From: Rossellomorea vietnamensis | Lineage (GTDB): Bacteria; Bacillota; Bacilli; Bacillales; Bacillaceae_B | Length of the DNA: 64,000 nucleotides | Direction: 5' to 3' | Assembly: GCF_008180415.1 (NCBI RefSeq) | Contig: NZ_VTEI01000007.1 | Coordinates: 221,810-285,809, forward strand | Shown here: positions 47,387 to 56,315 of the stretch, in pieces | Layout: every line of letters begins with the position of its first letter | Position numbering within the stretch: the stretch's first letter is position 1 | Translations under genes and position numbers: made by a program | Notes under the pieces: generated by a model | What the model saw: only the letters and a program-made list of their open reading frames with translations | Told to the model about the DNA's origin: nothing | Database searches by the model: none

Positions 47387-47698
47387 CTACACAAATAACA
47401 ATGAATATACAGAAAGCACGGCTATAGCACCAAGAACGACAACAATGACATTCGCCCCGAGATACGCGATAATGAACGCTGCTGCTGCTCCAACAACGCC
47501 AAACCAGATATCTCCTTCACTGATCAACAGGATTTTTGGGAAAATCAAGGCGCCCAGCACAGCAAATGGTACATTTTTTAAAACTCCCTGCAAAAATGAA
47601 GGAAGTTCTTTCCCTTGAAACATGATGAGGGGAACAAGACGCGGAATATACGTGACAGCCGCCATTCCGATAATCATAATTAGAATAGTTTCACTCAT
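47387..47698 (-). CDS. azlD: branched-chain amino acid exporter subunit AzlD
   Basis: 103 aa, four hydrophobic helices, with TYIPRLVPLIMFQGKELP near the N terminus, typical of AzlD. It forms a two-component exporter with AzlC. It starts inside the end of azlC (8-nt overlap), so the two are translationally coupled. Confidence 0.92.
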   Translation of the reverse strand: MSETILIMIIGMAAVTYIPRLVPLIMFQGKELPSFLQGVLKNVPFAVLGALIFPKILLISEGDIWFGVVGAAAAFIIAYLGANVIVVVLGAIAVLSVYSLLFV

Positions 47699-48416
47699 TG
47701 GATGGCTCCCCTTTCATATTCCGGCTTGTCACAAACTCTACTAGGACAGCAGACACAATTGTCGATATCATGATTGCCCAGCCTTCTGATATGGAAGTGG
47801 TAAACAGAAACACACTGTTCAACGCAGCTGCTGTTGCGGCAAGGTAGACAACCTTCACACTTTTCTTCATGGAAGGGACGAGCAGGCCGACGAACATGGC
47901 ATAAAGTGCTACCCCCATACTTACCTGCAGGAATTGAGGAAGAATTTCTCCAATGATATAACCCAGCCCGGAATTGACTACCCAGCTGGCATAAGAAATG
48001 AGGATGACCCCAAATGCAAAAGCAGTTTTCACTTTGCCATCCTTGACGGAAATCACGGTAAAAGTCTCATCGGTAATGCCAAAAGAATAAATGGCTTTTA
48101 CCCATCCCTTTTCTTTTTCGAGCTTTTCATTCAGGGAAGCCGACATGAGGAAATGACGGATATTCACAATGAATGTAGTAAGTATAATTTCAAAAACACC
48201 AGTGCCAATAGCTATTAAACTTAGAGAAATGTATTGTGCAGCCCCTGCGAACACAAGCAGGCTCATCATCACTGTTTCGTAAAAGGACAATCCGGTTGTA
48301 CGTGCCAGAAGGCCGAATGTCAGTGCCACTGGAAAATAACCGACTGCAATACTGATCCCTGCCTGGAGGCCCAGGCGGAAGTCACCAGGCTTCCTCGTGT
48401 TGATCAAAGCTTCCAC
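47691..48416 (-). CDS. azlC: branched-chain amino acid exporter subunit AzlC
   Basis: 241 aa. GISIAVGYFPVALTFGLLA and LLVFAGAAQYISLSLI are AzlC hallmarks, with about seven helices. With AzlD it exports branched-chain amino acids or analogues. The start is uncertain: GTG at 48416 has GGGGTGG 8 nt upstream and is preferred over GTG 48428 and TTG 48422, which overlap that site. Confidence 0.9.
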   Translation of the reverse strand: MEALINTRKPGDFRLGLQAGISIAVGYFPVALTFGLLARTTGLSFYETVMMSLLVFAGAAQYISLSLIAIGTGVFEIILTTFIVNIRHFLMSASLNEKLEKEKGWVKAIYSFGITDETFTVISVKDGKVKTAFAFGVILISYASWVVNSGLGYIIGEILPQFLQVSMGVALYAMFVGLLVPSMKKSVKVVYLAATAAALNSVFLFTTSISEGWAIMISTIVSAVLVEFVTSRNMKGEPSNE

Positions 48417-48654
48417 TTTCAATCCCACCCCGTTTATATTATAAAATCATTTACTAAATGAATAATTTCACTATATTATAGCGGGGAAGATTTCAGTATA
48501 CAATAATAATTGTAAAAGTTTTGAAGATAATCTTTTCCGTTACGGGTCCAATACTCGGAGAATGCATACTAACGAAGCCTCTTTATTTCGGCTTTCATTT
48601 TTGAGCAATGAACCTACTAAAGCTTTACAAAGTGTACATGACATCAACCAATAC

Positions 48655-49398
48655 TCATTCTCCTCCAATGAAAATTGTCTTTACCACAGCAAAGTATTCC
48701 CTGATCATATAATTGATTTTAATGAAGAAGCCTGACTCTCCTGCCAGTCCGCTGCAGTCCAGTCCAAGCTGTTCCCCGGTAAGTCTGGCACGGAAAACGT
48801 GATAATCGCTGGTAATGATCAATATTTTTTCATCTGCTCCTCCTATGCTTTCCAGTAAAGCTTTTGAATTGTGCAGATTTTCCCATGTAGTGGTCGATTG
48901 GTTTTCCTCGGTTATCCTGTCTTCTGAAATGCCGTGTGCTGAGAGATACCGGAACATTGCGGTTGATTCAGGTATATCTTCTCCTTCCCCCTGTCCTCCA
49001 GATACAATAACGGGAACTTCAGGATGCTTTTGCAGATACTCAGCCCCTGCCTCAAGTCTGGACTTCAGGGTCTCTGAAAGTTCCTCTCCCTTCAAGCCGG
49101 CCCCGAGAATGACAGCATAATCTATATCATCCGGTATTTCCCTGCCCGCCTCCAACATCAGCATGATCTGCACCGCACCAAAGGAAACAAAGAACAAACC
49201 GTAAGCGACGAGGGCTGTTCTTTGAATAATTCTCCACCATTTGTTTCCAAGCTTTCGAGATATAAAGTATAAAAATACCACAAATATAAAGTTCGCTATA
49301 ATAAATAGAATTCCGAATGTGACTCCAAATATCAAAATAAAAAGGAGCAGCAAAATCACTGCCGATATAAAAATAGACCTTAAAGTTTTTAGATTCAT
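48655..49398 (-). CDS. YdcF/SanA-type DUF218 membrane protein
   Basis: 247 aa. Three N-terminal membrane helices (about 8-85), then the DUF218 domain with DYAVILGAGLKGEELSETLKSRL, VSGGQGEGEDIPES and TSDYHVFRA. ElyC/SanA relatives act in cell-envelope metabolism, but the Bacillus homologues are not characterised. It stands alone; no terminator is clear on its downstream side. Confidence 0.82.
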   Translation of the reverse strand: MNLKTLRSIFISAVILLLLFILIFGVTFGILFIIANFIFVVFLYFISRKLGNKWWRIIQRTALVAYGLFFVSFGAVQIMLMLEAGREIPDDIDYAVILGAGLKGEELSETLKSRLEAGAEYLQKHPEVPVIVSGGQGEGEDIPESTAMFRYLSAHGISEDRITEENQSTTTWENLHNSKALLESIGGADEKILIITSDYHVFRARLTGEQLGLDCSGLAGESGFFIKINYMIREYFAVVKTIFIGGE

Positions 49399-49572
49399 AT
49401 ATAACCTCGCTGATGAAAGATTTTCTTTATTTTACCATTATTTTAAACGGGTCTGCTTCTTCCCTTTCATAAAATTATATAACTATAAGAATATGTGTAG
49501 ATAGCCCCCTGAATCAGATGGTAAAATGAAGCCAGTATACAAATCTTTACATAAATTGGATGGTGTTCTTCT

Positions 49573-49803
49573 ATGGAAGAGATTGAAAACATATACAAGT
49601 GTGAGAACTGTGAGCGGATCCTGCCATGGGTGTACCCCATTTCTCCCTTTATTGATTCGCCGTCATTTGCCATATTCAATTTAGCTGCCGGTCCCCAGCA
49701 GGTCGATCTTGTCGAAAAAATCAATGACCATAAGTATACGTTCAGGCTATTTTGCAATCTGTGCGGCTATACCAATATTTTCACTTATGACACTCAAGAG
49801 TGA
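49573..49803 (+). CDS. small CxxC protein
   Basis: 76 aa. Two knuckles, CENC near residue 10 and CNLC near 61, could bind one zinc ion. No signal peptide. It has a GGATGGTG site upstream and a terminator directly downstream, which supports a real gene. Function unknown. Confidence 0.65.
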   Translation: MEEIENIYKCENCERILPWVYPISPFIDSPSFAIFNLAAGPQQVDLVEKINDHKYTFRLFCNLCGYTNIFTYDTQE

Positions 49804-49806
49804 GAG

Positions 49807-49835
49807 AAGCATACCGGCAATGATATGCTTTTTTT
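49807..49835 (+). terminator. terminator of the CxxC gene
   Basis: AAGCATA / TATGCTT stem with a 10-nt loop followed by TTTTT. Confidence 0.85.
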
Positions 49836-49970
49836 AGTCCGTAAATTAATTCTAAATTCAGCTCAAAAGAACCGAAACAAATTAAAATTTTTAAAAACGG
49901 CCTCCAGGAACCCTTTAAACATCCATCCAGCTCAGTAGGGTGATCCGAACTGCTCTGTTCGGCGCTCCTC

Positions 49971-50164
49971 GAGACCACTTAGGGCGGAATCCCAAGCGAA
50001 CTGGTCTCTAAAACCTTCCTCGAGACCACTTCGGAGCGGATTCCCAGGCGAACTGGTCTCTAAAGCCTTCCTCGAGACCACTTAGGGCGGAATCCCAAAC
50101 GAACTGGTCTCTAAAGCCTTCCTTGAGACCACTTCGGAGCGGATTCTCCAAGCGAACTGGTCTC
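49971..50164. repeat. four tandem 51-52-bp hairpin units
   Basis: Units start at 49971, 50022, 50074 and 50125. Each begins GAGACCA and closes TGGTCTC. Units 1 and 3 have GGGCGGAATCCC inside; units 2 and 4 have GGAGCGGATTCC or GGAGCGGATTCTCC, so both the inner pairing and an A-B-A-B order are kept. A minus-strand frame across the array is an artefact. Confidence 0.85.
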
Positions 50165-50285
50165 ATGAGGCTTCCATATACCGGAGCTTGCAGGGACAAT
50201 TAAACAGCCTCCCTCCTCCAAATAAATCAGCGATTTTTCCACATAAAAAGAAGCATAGCGGTTTAGATATGCTTCTTTTTATAAG

Positions 50286-51062
50286 TTATTTCCCCTTGAA
50301 CTGCGGCTTCCGTTTTTCACTGAAGGCGGCCAGTGCTTCAACACGGTCTTCAGTAGGAATCGTGATTTCATAAGCTTTTCTTTCAATTTGAAGGCCAGTC
50401 TGCAGGTCTGTATTCATGCCGTTTTTAATAGCAAACTTGGCCTGCTGAAGGGCAACGGGTCCATTGGACAGCATTTCACCCGCAAATGAGATTACTTCTT
50501 CCATGAATGACTCGGGTGATGCCACTCTAGTCAGCATGCCGATATCCAAGGCTTCCTCGGATTTTAACCTTTTAGCTGTCAGGATCAGTTCCATAGCTTT
50601 GGATTCACCTATCAAACGCGGAAGGCGCTGCGTTCCTCCCGCTCCCGGGATGATTGCGAGGCTCGTTTCTGTCAGCCCCATGCTAGTGCCGCTGACAGCA
50701 ATTCTGAAGTCACAGGAGAGAGCGAGTTCCATGCCTCCCCCAAAAGCATACCCGTTCATCGCCGCGATGGTTGGCTGCGGAAGGGTAGATACCCCATTAA
50801 ACACATCCCCGATTTTCATGACATTTCTTCTCACCTGCTGTTCGGTCAGGTTTTTTCTTTCTTTTAAATCAGCTCCAACGCTGAAAGCTTTTTCTCCCGC
50901 TCCTGTAAATATCACAACCCGGATATCAGGATTGATGCGGATGGATTCAATCATCTTCTCCAATTCAAGAAGTGTATCGTAATTAAAAGCATTCATGGCA
51001 TCAGGCCGGTTGACCGTAACGATCCCCAAGTGTTCACGCTGTTCCAACAAAATGGATTCCAA
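50286..51062 (-). CDS. enoyl-CoA hydratase/isomerase (crotonase family)
   Basis: 258 aa, typical length. The oxyanion-hole segments AFSVGADLKE and NGYAFGGGMELALSCD are present, followed by IPGAGGTQRLPRLIG. The glutamates expected of an active hydratase lie in ELALS and PGAGG-adjacent positions. A TTG start at 51062 is preferred: AAAGGGGG lies 8 nt upstream and the protein then begins at the crotonase domain. The longer frame to 51194 runs into the tandem repeat. It is probably read through from lcfB's direction and acts in fatty-acid breakdown. Confidence 0.88.
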   Translation of the reverse strand: MESILLEQREHLGIVTVNRPDAMNAFNYDTLLELEKMIESIRINPDIRVVIFTGAGEKAFSVGADLKERKNLTEQQVRRNVMKIGDVFNGVSTLPQPTIAAMNGYAFGGGMELALSCDFRIAVSGTSMGLTETSLAIIPGAGGTQRLPRLIGESKAMELILTAKRLKSEEALDIGMLTRVASPESFMEEVISFAGEMLSNGPVALQQAKFAIKNGMNTDLQTGLQIERKAYEITIPTEDRVEALAAFSEKRKPQFKGK

Positions 51063-51149
51063 GTATGTATCCCCCTTTTTGTAATTCTGAATAAAACGCT
51101 TCCATACACTCATTCGACAAAACCTGCCTAAAACCTTTCTTCTAAGAAC

Positions 51150-51602
51150 AAAAGCGTAAGCGGCTTGTCCAGCTCCGACAGGCAAATGTTCCAAAGAGAA
51201 AAAAAGGCGGGCTTTCCTTTTATTCTCTTTGGGTTATTTGACCCCGAGGAGCTAGCCGCTGAAGCTGGACGGAACAAAAGCGTAAGCGGCTTGTCCAGCT
51301 CCGACAGGCAAATGTTCCAAAGAGAAAAAATGGCGGGCTTTCCTTTTATTCTCTTTGGGTTATTTGACCCCGAGGAGCTAGCCGCTGAAGCTGGACGGAA
51401 CAAAAGCGTAAGCGGCTTGTCCAGCTCCGACAGGCAAATGTTCCAAAGAGAAAAAAAGGCGGGCTTTCCTTTTATTCTCTTTGGGTTATTTGACCCCGAG
51501 GAGCTAGCCGCTGAAGCTGGACGGAACAAAAGCGTAAGCGGCTTGCCCAGCTCCGACAGGCAAATGTTCCAAAGAGAAAAAAAGGCGGGCTTTCCTTTTA
51601 TA
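51150..51602 (+). repeat. tandem array of type I structured repeats (3 full, 1 partial)
   Basis: Copies start at 51150, 51276, 51402 and 51528: an exact 126-bp period, with the last cut at about 51602. Pairing in each full copy: AGCGGC/GCCGCT, AGCTCC/GGAGCT and CCAAAGAGAA/TTCTCTTTGG. The copies are nearly identical, one A to T change in copy 2 being the clearest difference. Since 126 is a multiple of three, long artificial reading frames run through it on both strands. Confidence 0.9.
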
Positions 51603-51730
51603 GTTTATGGTTTCCCCAGCTAAAAGTCTGTTTCAGTCGGACGGACTGCCGGCTGCTGAAGCAGAGCTGCGGACAATAACCCTATAAGCTGCTCACATCA
51701 GCTGCCTTTGTAATCTCCTCAATAAAGAAA

Positions 51731-51768
51731 GGCTCGTTTCCGATGGCTTCTGCCTCCGGAAACAAGCC
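51731..51768 (-). terminator. lcfB terminator
   Basis: On the minus strand GGCTTGTTTCCG pairs with CGGAAACGAGCC (one G-U pair), followed by TTTCTTTATT. Confidence 0.85.
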
Positions 51769-51776
51769 CAAATGGA

Positions 51777-53330
51777 TTAAGACTGAACTACTTGCTGTTT
51801 TAATGCGCGGCGCAGAATCTTCCCTGTTGTATTCTTAGGAAGCTCTTCTAGGAATTCGACCGATCCAGGAAGCTTGTACTTAGCCAAGTGCTCACTGCAA
51901 TACGCAATCAGTTCCTGCTCTGTAAGTTCACTGTTCTTTTTTACCACGAAGCACTTTACCGCTTCCCCCATTTCCGGGTCGGGAAGCCCGATTACCGCTA
52001 CTTCGACTACCTCGGGATGACTGTATAGTACTTCTTCCACTTCACGCGGATATACGTTATAACCGCCGACAATGATCATGTCTTTCTTTCTGTCGACTAT
52101 TGTGAAGTATCCCTCTTCATCCATCTTAGCCAGGTCTCCTGTGTAAAGCCAGCCATCGCGGATGCTTGCATTGGTTTCTTCTGGAAGTTTGTAGTAGCCC
52201 TTCATGACATTAGGTCCCCTGACAATAAGTTCCCCCACTTCACCTGCCGGCACTTCTTCTCCCAGTTCATTCACCACTTTGTTTTCAACATTCACGATAG
52301 ATGTACCGATAGACCCTGCTTTCCTAGGGCGGTCAAGCGGATTGAAGCAGGTAACCGGTGACGCCTCTGACAAGCCGTATCCTTCTGAAATGGCAACATT
52401 GAATTTCTTTTCAAAGTTTTTCAGAAGAGCTACCGGAAGTGAAGCCCCTCCTGATATGCAAAGTCTTAACGTGGAGAAGTCCTCTGGATTTCCTTCTTCA
52501 TACTGATAAAGGAAATTATACATTGTCGGCACACCCGCAAAGACGGTCGGCTTATATTCTCTTGCCAATTTAAAAATATCCTGCGGGCTGAATTTCGGTG
52601 CAATCAGCAGCGTCGCACCTGTCATTAATGGCGCATTCAGGACAACTGTTAAACAGAACACATGGAACATTGGAAGTGTCGTGATGACTCTGTCGTCTTC
52701 ATTCATCTTAAGATATTCCCCGGTATCCCTTGCATTGGAATAAAGATTCTTATGCGTCAGCATCGCACCCTTTGGTTTCCCTGTTGTACCTGAGGTATAT
52801 AAGATTACAGCTGTATCCTCTTCAACTAATTGAGGCCCTCTGAATCCAGGATCTCCGGAACCGACAACCTCTGTAAACGATTTCATTTTAGGGTAAGCTG
52901 ACAGCTGCTCAGGCTGGATGCCCTTTGCTCTTTCATCTCCGGTTTCACAATAGATGAAATGTTCCACTTCAGGCAGATGATGATGCATTTTTTCTACAAG
53001 CGGAAGCAGAATATCCAGCGTGACAACCGCTTTGACATCCCCATTTTTCATGATATAGCCTATCTCGTCAGGCGTGTAGATGGGATTGATCGGTATGACT
53101 GTTGCCCCAACTCTCATCGCTCCATATAAAGCGATAATAAAATGAGGTGAATTTCCCAAAACGAGTGCTACATGATCCCCTTTGCCAAGCCCAAGCTTTT
53201 CAAGTCCGCTGGCAAATTTATTAACAGCGCCATTCAATTCTCCATATGTACTCGACTGGCCCATAAAATAATAAGCCGGCTTCATTGCATGGAGCTTTGC
53301 GGATTCTTCCAATCGTGCTGAAAGATTCAT
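51777..53330 (-). CDS. lcfB: long-chain fatty-acid-CoA ligase
   Basis: 517 aa ANL-superfamily enzyme. The P-loop is [16 protein letters not shown] near residue 178, then [19 protein letters not shown] and the C-terminal lysine in [10 protein letters not shown]. It activates fatty acids to acyl-CoA for beta-oxidation or lipid use. Size and place in the yhf region match B. subtilis LcfB (YhfL). GGGGAGGGAG precedes the ATG. A FadR-type operator lies between the -10 box and the start codon, so expression should rise when long-chain acyl-CoA releases FadR. Confidence 0.93.
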   Translation of the reverse strand: MNLSARLEESAKLHAMKPAYYFMGQSSTYGELNGAVNKFASGLEKLGLGKGDHVALVLGNSPHFIIALYGAMRVGATVIPINPIYTPDEIGYIMKNGDVKAVVTLDILLPLVEKMHHHLPEVEHFIYCETGDERAKGIQPEQLSAYPKMKSFTEVVGSGDPGFRGPQLVEEDTAVILYTSGTTGKPKGAMLTHKNLYSNARDTGEYLKMNEDDRVITTLPMFHVFCLTVVLNAPLMTGATLLIAPKFSPQDIFKLAREYKPTVFAGVPTMYNFLYQYEEGNPEDFSTLRLCISGGASLPVALLKNFEKKFNVAISEGYGLSEASPVTCFNPLDRPRKAGSIGTSIVNVENKVVNELGEEVPAGEVGELIVRGPNVMKGYYKLPEETNASIRDGWLYTGDLAKMDEEGYFTIVDRKKDMIIVGGYNVYPREVEEVLYSHPEVVEVAVIGLPDPEMGEAVKCFVVKKNSELTEQELIAYCSEHLAKYKLPGSVEFLEELPKNTTGKILRRALKQQVVQS

Positions 53331-53353
53331 GTTCTCCCTCCCCTTTTCCGAAA

Positions 53354-53375
53354 GATGAATGAATCGTCATTCATC
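53354..53375. promoter_or_regulatory. FadR (YsiA)-type operator of lcfB
   Basis: TGAATGAATCGTCATTCA at 53356-53373 keeps both heptamer arms TGAATGA/TCATTCA of the B. subtilis FadR box, extended by GA and TC. It lies directly downstream of a TATAAT (minus strand 53386-53381) and about 25 nt upstream of the start codon, suited to repression. Confidence 0.8.
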
Positions 53376-53549
53376 TAAAAATTATAAGTTTTCAAAATAT
53401 ATTTTATATAAAGAATACATAAAATACAAGCATCCTACTATAATTTTACTAATTATAACCAGATAATGGAGGAATTCTACTCTGCTATTCGAGAACAAAA
53501 AAACGTATGGACTACACCCTGCTGGTCCATACGTTTCATATTCATAAAA

Positions 53550-53918
53550 GGTTCTATTCATAAACTTTGTTGCTAATTCATATCAACTTCGTAAAATAAA
53601 GGCTTTATATTCTGTTAACCCAAAAGAAATGAACTGCTCCCCTTAAAGAAAAAATCTTCGTATATGGATGGGGATACTGCCGAAAGCAAAATTAATGCTA
53701 AAACAGTCTATTTAATACAACCTTATTAAATTTAATTGCTGCTATAGAATGTGATTTCACCTTTATCCCCCTTTAGGTAGAAGGATCTTCGCTGCAGGCG
53801 TACGATCTCCTGCGGGACTAGCGGCCGACTAGTTCCAGCGCCCAGCCCCGCGGAGTCGTCCGCCTGGAGCGGAAATACATATCGTTCAAATCAGCAGCAA
53901 TCTTTGCGAAAAACAGCC
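53550..53918. mobile_element. MITE-like element, about 370 bp
   Basis: Left end GGTTCTATTCATAAACTTTG; the right end on the other strand reads GGCTGTTTTTCGCAAAGATT. The core contains TCTCCTGCGGGACTAGCGGC and CCCCGCGGAGTCGTCCGCC, as in the copies at 16.7 and 33.6 kb. Its right end stops 3 nt short of the stop codon of a small CxxC gene. Confidence 0.7.
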
Positions 53919-53921
53919 TTA

Positions 53922-54062
53922 TCAAAAGAAATTTTTAACAACCTGTTCTTCCCTGCCGCAAACCGTACACTTATACTGAATTTCAAGCGCATCTTCGACA
54001 GCATCATGAATCGTTTCTTTCTTATCGTTTTCACAATATCGTTTCACTTGAGCTCTTTCCAT
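53922..54062 (-). CDS. small zinc-ribbon-like protein (46 aa)
   Basis: Starts MERAQVKRYC and contains CTVCGREE near residue 32. GTGGTGATTT sits just upstream of the ATG. With only one CxxC plus Cys10 it could bind metal as a dimer or be a degenerate ribbon. The stop codon is 3 nt from the end of a MITE, so the insertion may have set the C terminus. Too short for usual gene calls; function unknown. Confidence 0.6.
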   Translation of the reverse strand: MERAQVKRYCENDKKETIHDAVEDALEIQYKCTVCGREEQVVKNFF

Positions 54063-54169
54063 TTGAAATCACCACTTTCTTCAAATCTGCTTTTCACTAT
54101 GTTTTATCCATAAGCAAAAAGAAATAACCTGTTTTCAGAAAAAAAGCGGTGACAGGAATGCCTCTTTGA

Positions 54170-55156
54170 TTAGTATATCAGGTTGATGATGTCCTCTTTG
54201 GTGACATTTCCAAAGTAGTGTGGAATTTCCACACCTTCAAGGGCATGCTCAACCTCGGCCTTTTCATATTTCAAGCCAGTAAGCTTGTTCTCTATGTCAC
54301 TGACATCGCCGACACCGAAGAAATCGCCATAAATCTTACAGTTTTCAATAACCCCTTTATTCACTTCCAGCCTGATATCAATGGAACCGACAGGAAAACG
54401 GTGGGAATGCTGAAGGTTGAATTTCGGTGATTTCCCGTAATTCCAATTCCAGTTTCCATATCTTTTTTCGGATAATTCATGTATGTTTTTCCAATCTTCC
54501 TCCGTCAGTTCATACTCTTCGATTTCATTCACATCGAAGATATAGCGAAGCAGCATAGAGCGGAATTCAGTGATTGAAATCTTCTCTTCAAGAAATTCGG
54601 AAATATTGGCAACACGGCTGCGAATTGATTTAATTCCCTTCGATTCAATTTTATCTTTTCTGACTTTCAGGGCAGAAACAACATTTTCAATTTCAGAATC
54701 AAACAGAAGAGTTCCGTGGCTGAACATTCTTCCTTTTGTTGAGAACTGGGCGTTGCCGGAGATTTTACGGCCTTCTGCTTCAATATCATTTCTTCCGCTT
54801 AGTTCAGCATTCACTCCTAATTTTTTCAAAGCCTTGATCACAGGCTCAGTGAATTTGCGGAAGTTGTGAAAACTTTCTCCATCATCTTTCGTTATGAAAC
54901 TGAAGTTCAAGTTTCCGAGATCATGATAGACCGCTCCTCCTCCAGAAAGGCGGCGGACAACATGCAGGTTTTCGGACTCAACATATTCAGTGTTGATTTC
55001 TTCTATTGTATTTTGGTTTTTTCCAATGATAATCGAAGGTGCATTGATATAGAACAGCAGATACGTTTCATCAATATCCAAATTTTTCAAAGCGTACTCC
55101 TCGATTGCCAGGTTTATACGCGGATCTGTAATGCCTTTATTGTCTATAAACTTCAT
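54170..55156 (-). CDS. lplJ: lipoate-protein ligase LplJ
   Basis: 328 aa. The substrate-binding motif RRLSGGGAVYHD lies near residue 70 and the lipoyl-AMP lysine in EGRKISGNAQ near 133. It attaches scavenged lipoate to 2-oxoacid dehydrogenase and glycine-cleavage proteins. Length and position between lcfB and yhfI match B. subtilis LplJ (YhfJ). It begins 21 nt after yhfI. Confidence 0.93.
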   Translation of the reverse strand: MKFIDNKGITDPRINLAIEEYALKNLDIDETYLLFYINAPSIIIGKNQNTIEEINTEYVESENLHVVRRLSGGGAVYHDLGNLNFSFITKDDGESFHNFRKFTEPVIKALKKLGVNAELSGRNDIEAEGRKISGNAQFSTKGRMFSHGTLLFDSEIENVVSALKVRKDKIESKGIKSIRSRVANISEFLEEKISITEFRSMLLRYIFDVNEIEEYELTEEDWKNIHELSEKRYGNWNWNYGKSPKFNLQHSHRFPVGSIDIRLEVNKGVIENCKIYGDFFGVGDVSDIENKLTGLKYEKAEVEHALEGVEIPHYFGNVTKEDIINLIY

Positions 55157-55177
55157 AAAATATCCTCCTTAAAATCG

Positions 55178-55912
55178 TTAAATGTGTATCTGTAAGTCTT
55201 TATGGGCGAGAAGGATTTCTCCATCAAATACACTCCGGGCTTCCTTCACCAGGTTTTCCAGGTTACCGTAATGAGGCAGATGGGTGAGCACCAGCTTTTT
55301 TACACCCGCGCCTTTTGCGGCTCTGCCGCTGTCGAGGCTGTTCATATGCCCTGCTCCGCTTCCATCCATGTCTGCATAGAAATTGCATTCGCAAAGGAAT
55401 AAATCGGCATCCTTTGCAAAAGGGATAAAAGATTCCTGATAAGCTGAATCTGCCGTGTAAACAAGGGTTTTGCCTCCTGCTTCAATTCTCATCGCGTAAC
55501 ATGGCACTGGATGCTTGGTTCGTAAAAAAGAAATGGAAAAGGGACCTGCCTTCAAGGTGGTTTCAGGATTGTATTCTATACCTGCCATCAGGTCCTTGTA
55601 TGTAAGTGACTCGAAGCCCTGCTTGTCTTCCTTGTGAGCATAAAACGGCAGTGATTTATTATGTTTTCCCAAGTACTTTTGAATTAAAAGGGCATGCTGA
55701 AGAACTCCGATATCGGCTGTGTGATCAGGATGGTAATGAGATAAGATGGCAGCGTCCAGCTCGTGTGCTTCCATATGCTCCTGCAGAAAGGACAACACAC
55801 CGCTTCCGCAGTCAATCAACAGTTTAAAGCCCTGATCTTCCAACAGATATCCCGAGCTGGCTTCATTCTTCTTTGGGTAGCCGCCCCAATGGCCTATTAC
55901 AGTCAATTTCAA
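55178..55912 (-). CDS. yhfI: metallo-beta-lactamase-fold hydrolase YhfI
   Basis: 244 aa, the length of B. subtilis YhfI. Zinc ligands are in SHYHPDHTAD, in ADSAYQ and in HMNSLDSG, with a final LTHLPH. It probably acts as a phosphodiesterase or ribonuclease-Z-like hydrolase. A TTG start at 55912 is used: AAAGGAGAG lies upstream and the fold begins there; the long frame to 56083 runs into the promoter region. Confidence 0.88.
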   Translation of the reverse strand: MKLTVIGHWGGYPKKNEASSGYLLEDQGFKLLIDCGSGVLSFLQEHMEAHELDAAILSHYHPDHTADIGVLQHALLIQKYLGKHNKSLPFYAHKEDKQGFESLTYKDLMAGIEYNPETTLKAGPFSISFLRTKHPVPCYAMRIEAGGKTLVYTADSAYQESFIPFAKDADLFLCECNFYADMDGSGAGHMNSLDSGRAAKGAGVKKLVLTHLPHYGNLENLVKEARSVFDGEILLAHKDLQIHI

Positions 55913-56022
55913 TGAACTCTCTCCTTTCCGCATCCCCATTATGAGAATGGTTTTCATCCTATGTCCACTATACTGCAATACGCCTATTTTTTCATTATTT
56001 TTGAATTTCAATACAAATTCAA

Positions 56023-56052
56023 TTGACGAAACGACAACTGTTATAATACAAT
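56023..56052 (+). promoter_or_regulatory. possible SigA promoter of yhfH
   Basis: TTGACG at 56023-56028, an 18-nt spacer, TACAAT at 56047-56052. An overlapping TATAAT at 56042 has too short a spacer to this -35. Confidence 0.4.
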
Positions 56053-56114
56053 ATAAGAAATAAAGAAAACAGTTATATAACAAAGGGGTATACTAAAACT
56101 GGAGGGTGATCAAC

Positions 56115-56249
56115 ATGTTAACGAATGTAGTGGAGTTTTTCAGGAACTTACCTAAGAAACAATGTGTACAGTGCGGCGAGAATATTGATGAACAACATGA
56201 ATGCTACGGCAATCATTGCGATGGCTGTCTTTCCGATCACGAGCTGTAA
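56115..56249 (+). CDS. yhfH: small zinc-ribbon protein YhfH
   Basis: 44 aa, divergent to yhfI as in B. subtilis. It reads MLTNVVEFFRNLPKKQCVQC at the N terminus. CVQC near residue 17, Cys30 and CDGC near 35 give a compact zinc ribbon. GGAGGGTG precedes the ATG and a strong terminator follows. Function unknown. It is below the length cut-off of most gene finders but well supported. Confidence 0.85.
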   Translation: MLTNVVEFFRNLPKKQCVQCGENIDEQHECYGNHCDGCLSDHEL

Positions 56250-56273
56250 AAACAGGTATCGCTGTTGAAAAAC

Positions 56274-56314
56274 AAAAAAAGCTGAAGCGGATGATTCTCG
56301 CTTCAGCTTTTTTT
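56274..56314. terminator. bidirectional terminator between yhfH and the YtkA-type gene
   Basis: Seven A, GCTGAAGCG, a 9-nt loop, CGCTTCAGC and seven T: a perfect stem with U-tracts in both directions. Confidence 0.95.
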
Positions 56315-56315
56315 G

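Noticed and set aside
49971..50164. CRISPR array
   Set aside because: Units are contiguous hairpins with no unique spacers, and no cas gene is in the window. The 51.2-kb array was rejected for the same reason.
50008..50199. 63-aa minus-strand frame with a repeated GFRDQF peptide
   Set aside because: The peptide repeat only mirrors the 51-52-bp hairpin units, whose changing length would break the frame.
50286..51194. 302-aa version of the enoyl-CoA hydratase
   Set aside because: The added 44 residues come from the repeat array and spacer; a TTG with a good ribosome site lies at the domain start.
51165..51623. 152-aa plus-strand frame with a repeated 42-aa unit, and a matching minus-strand frame
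   Set aside because: Both result from the 126-bp structured array being a multiple of three. There is no ribosome site, and the changes between families follow base pairing, not codons.
53904..54113. 69-aa plus-strand frame
   Set aside because: Antisense to the 46-aa CxxC gene and starting inside the MITE terminus.
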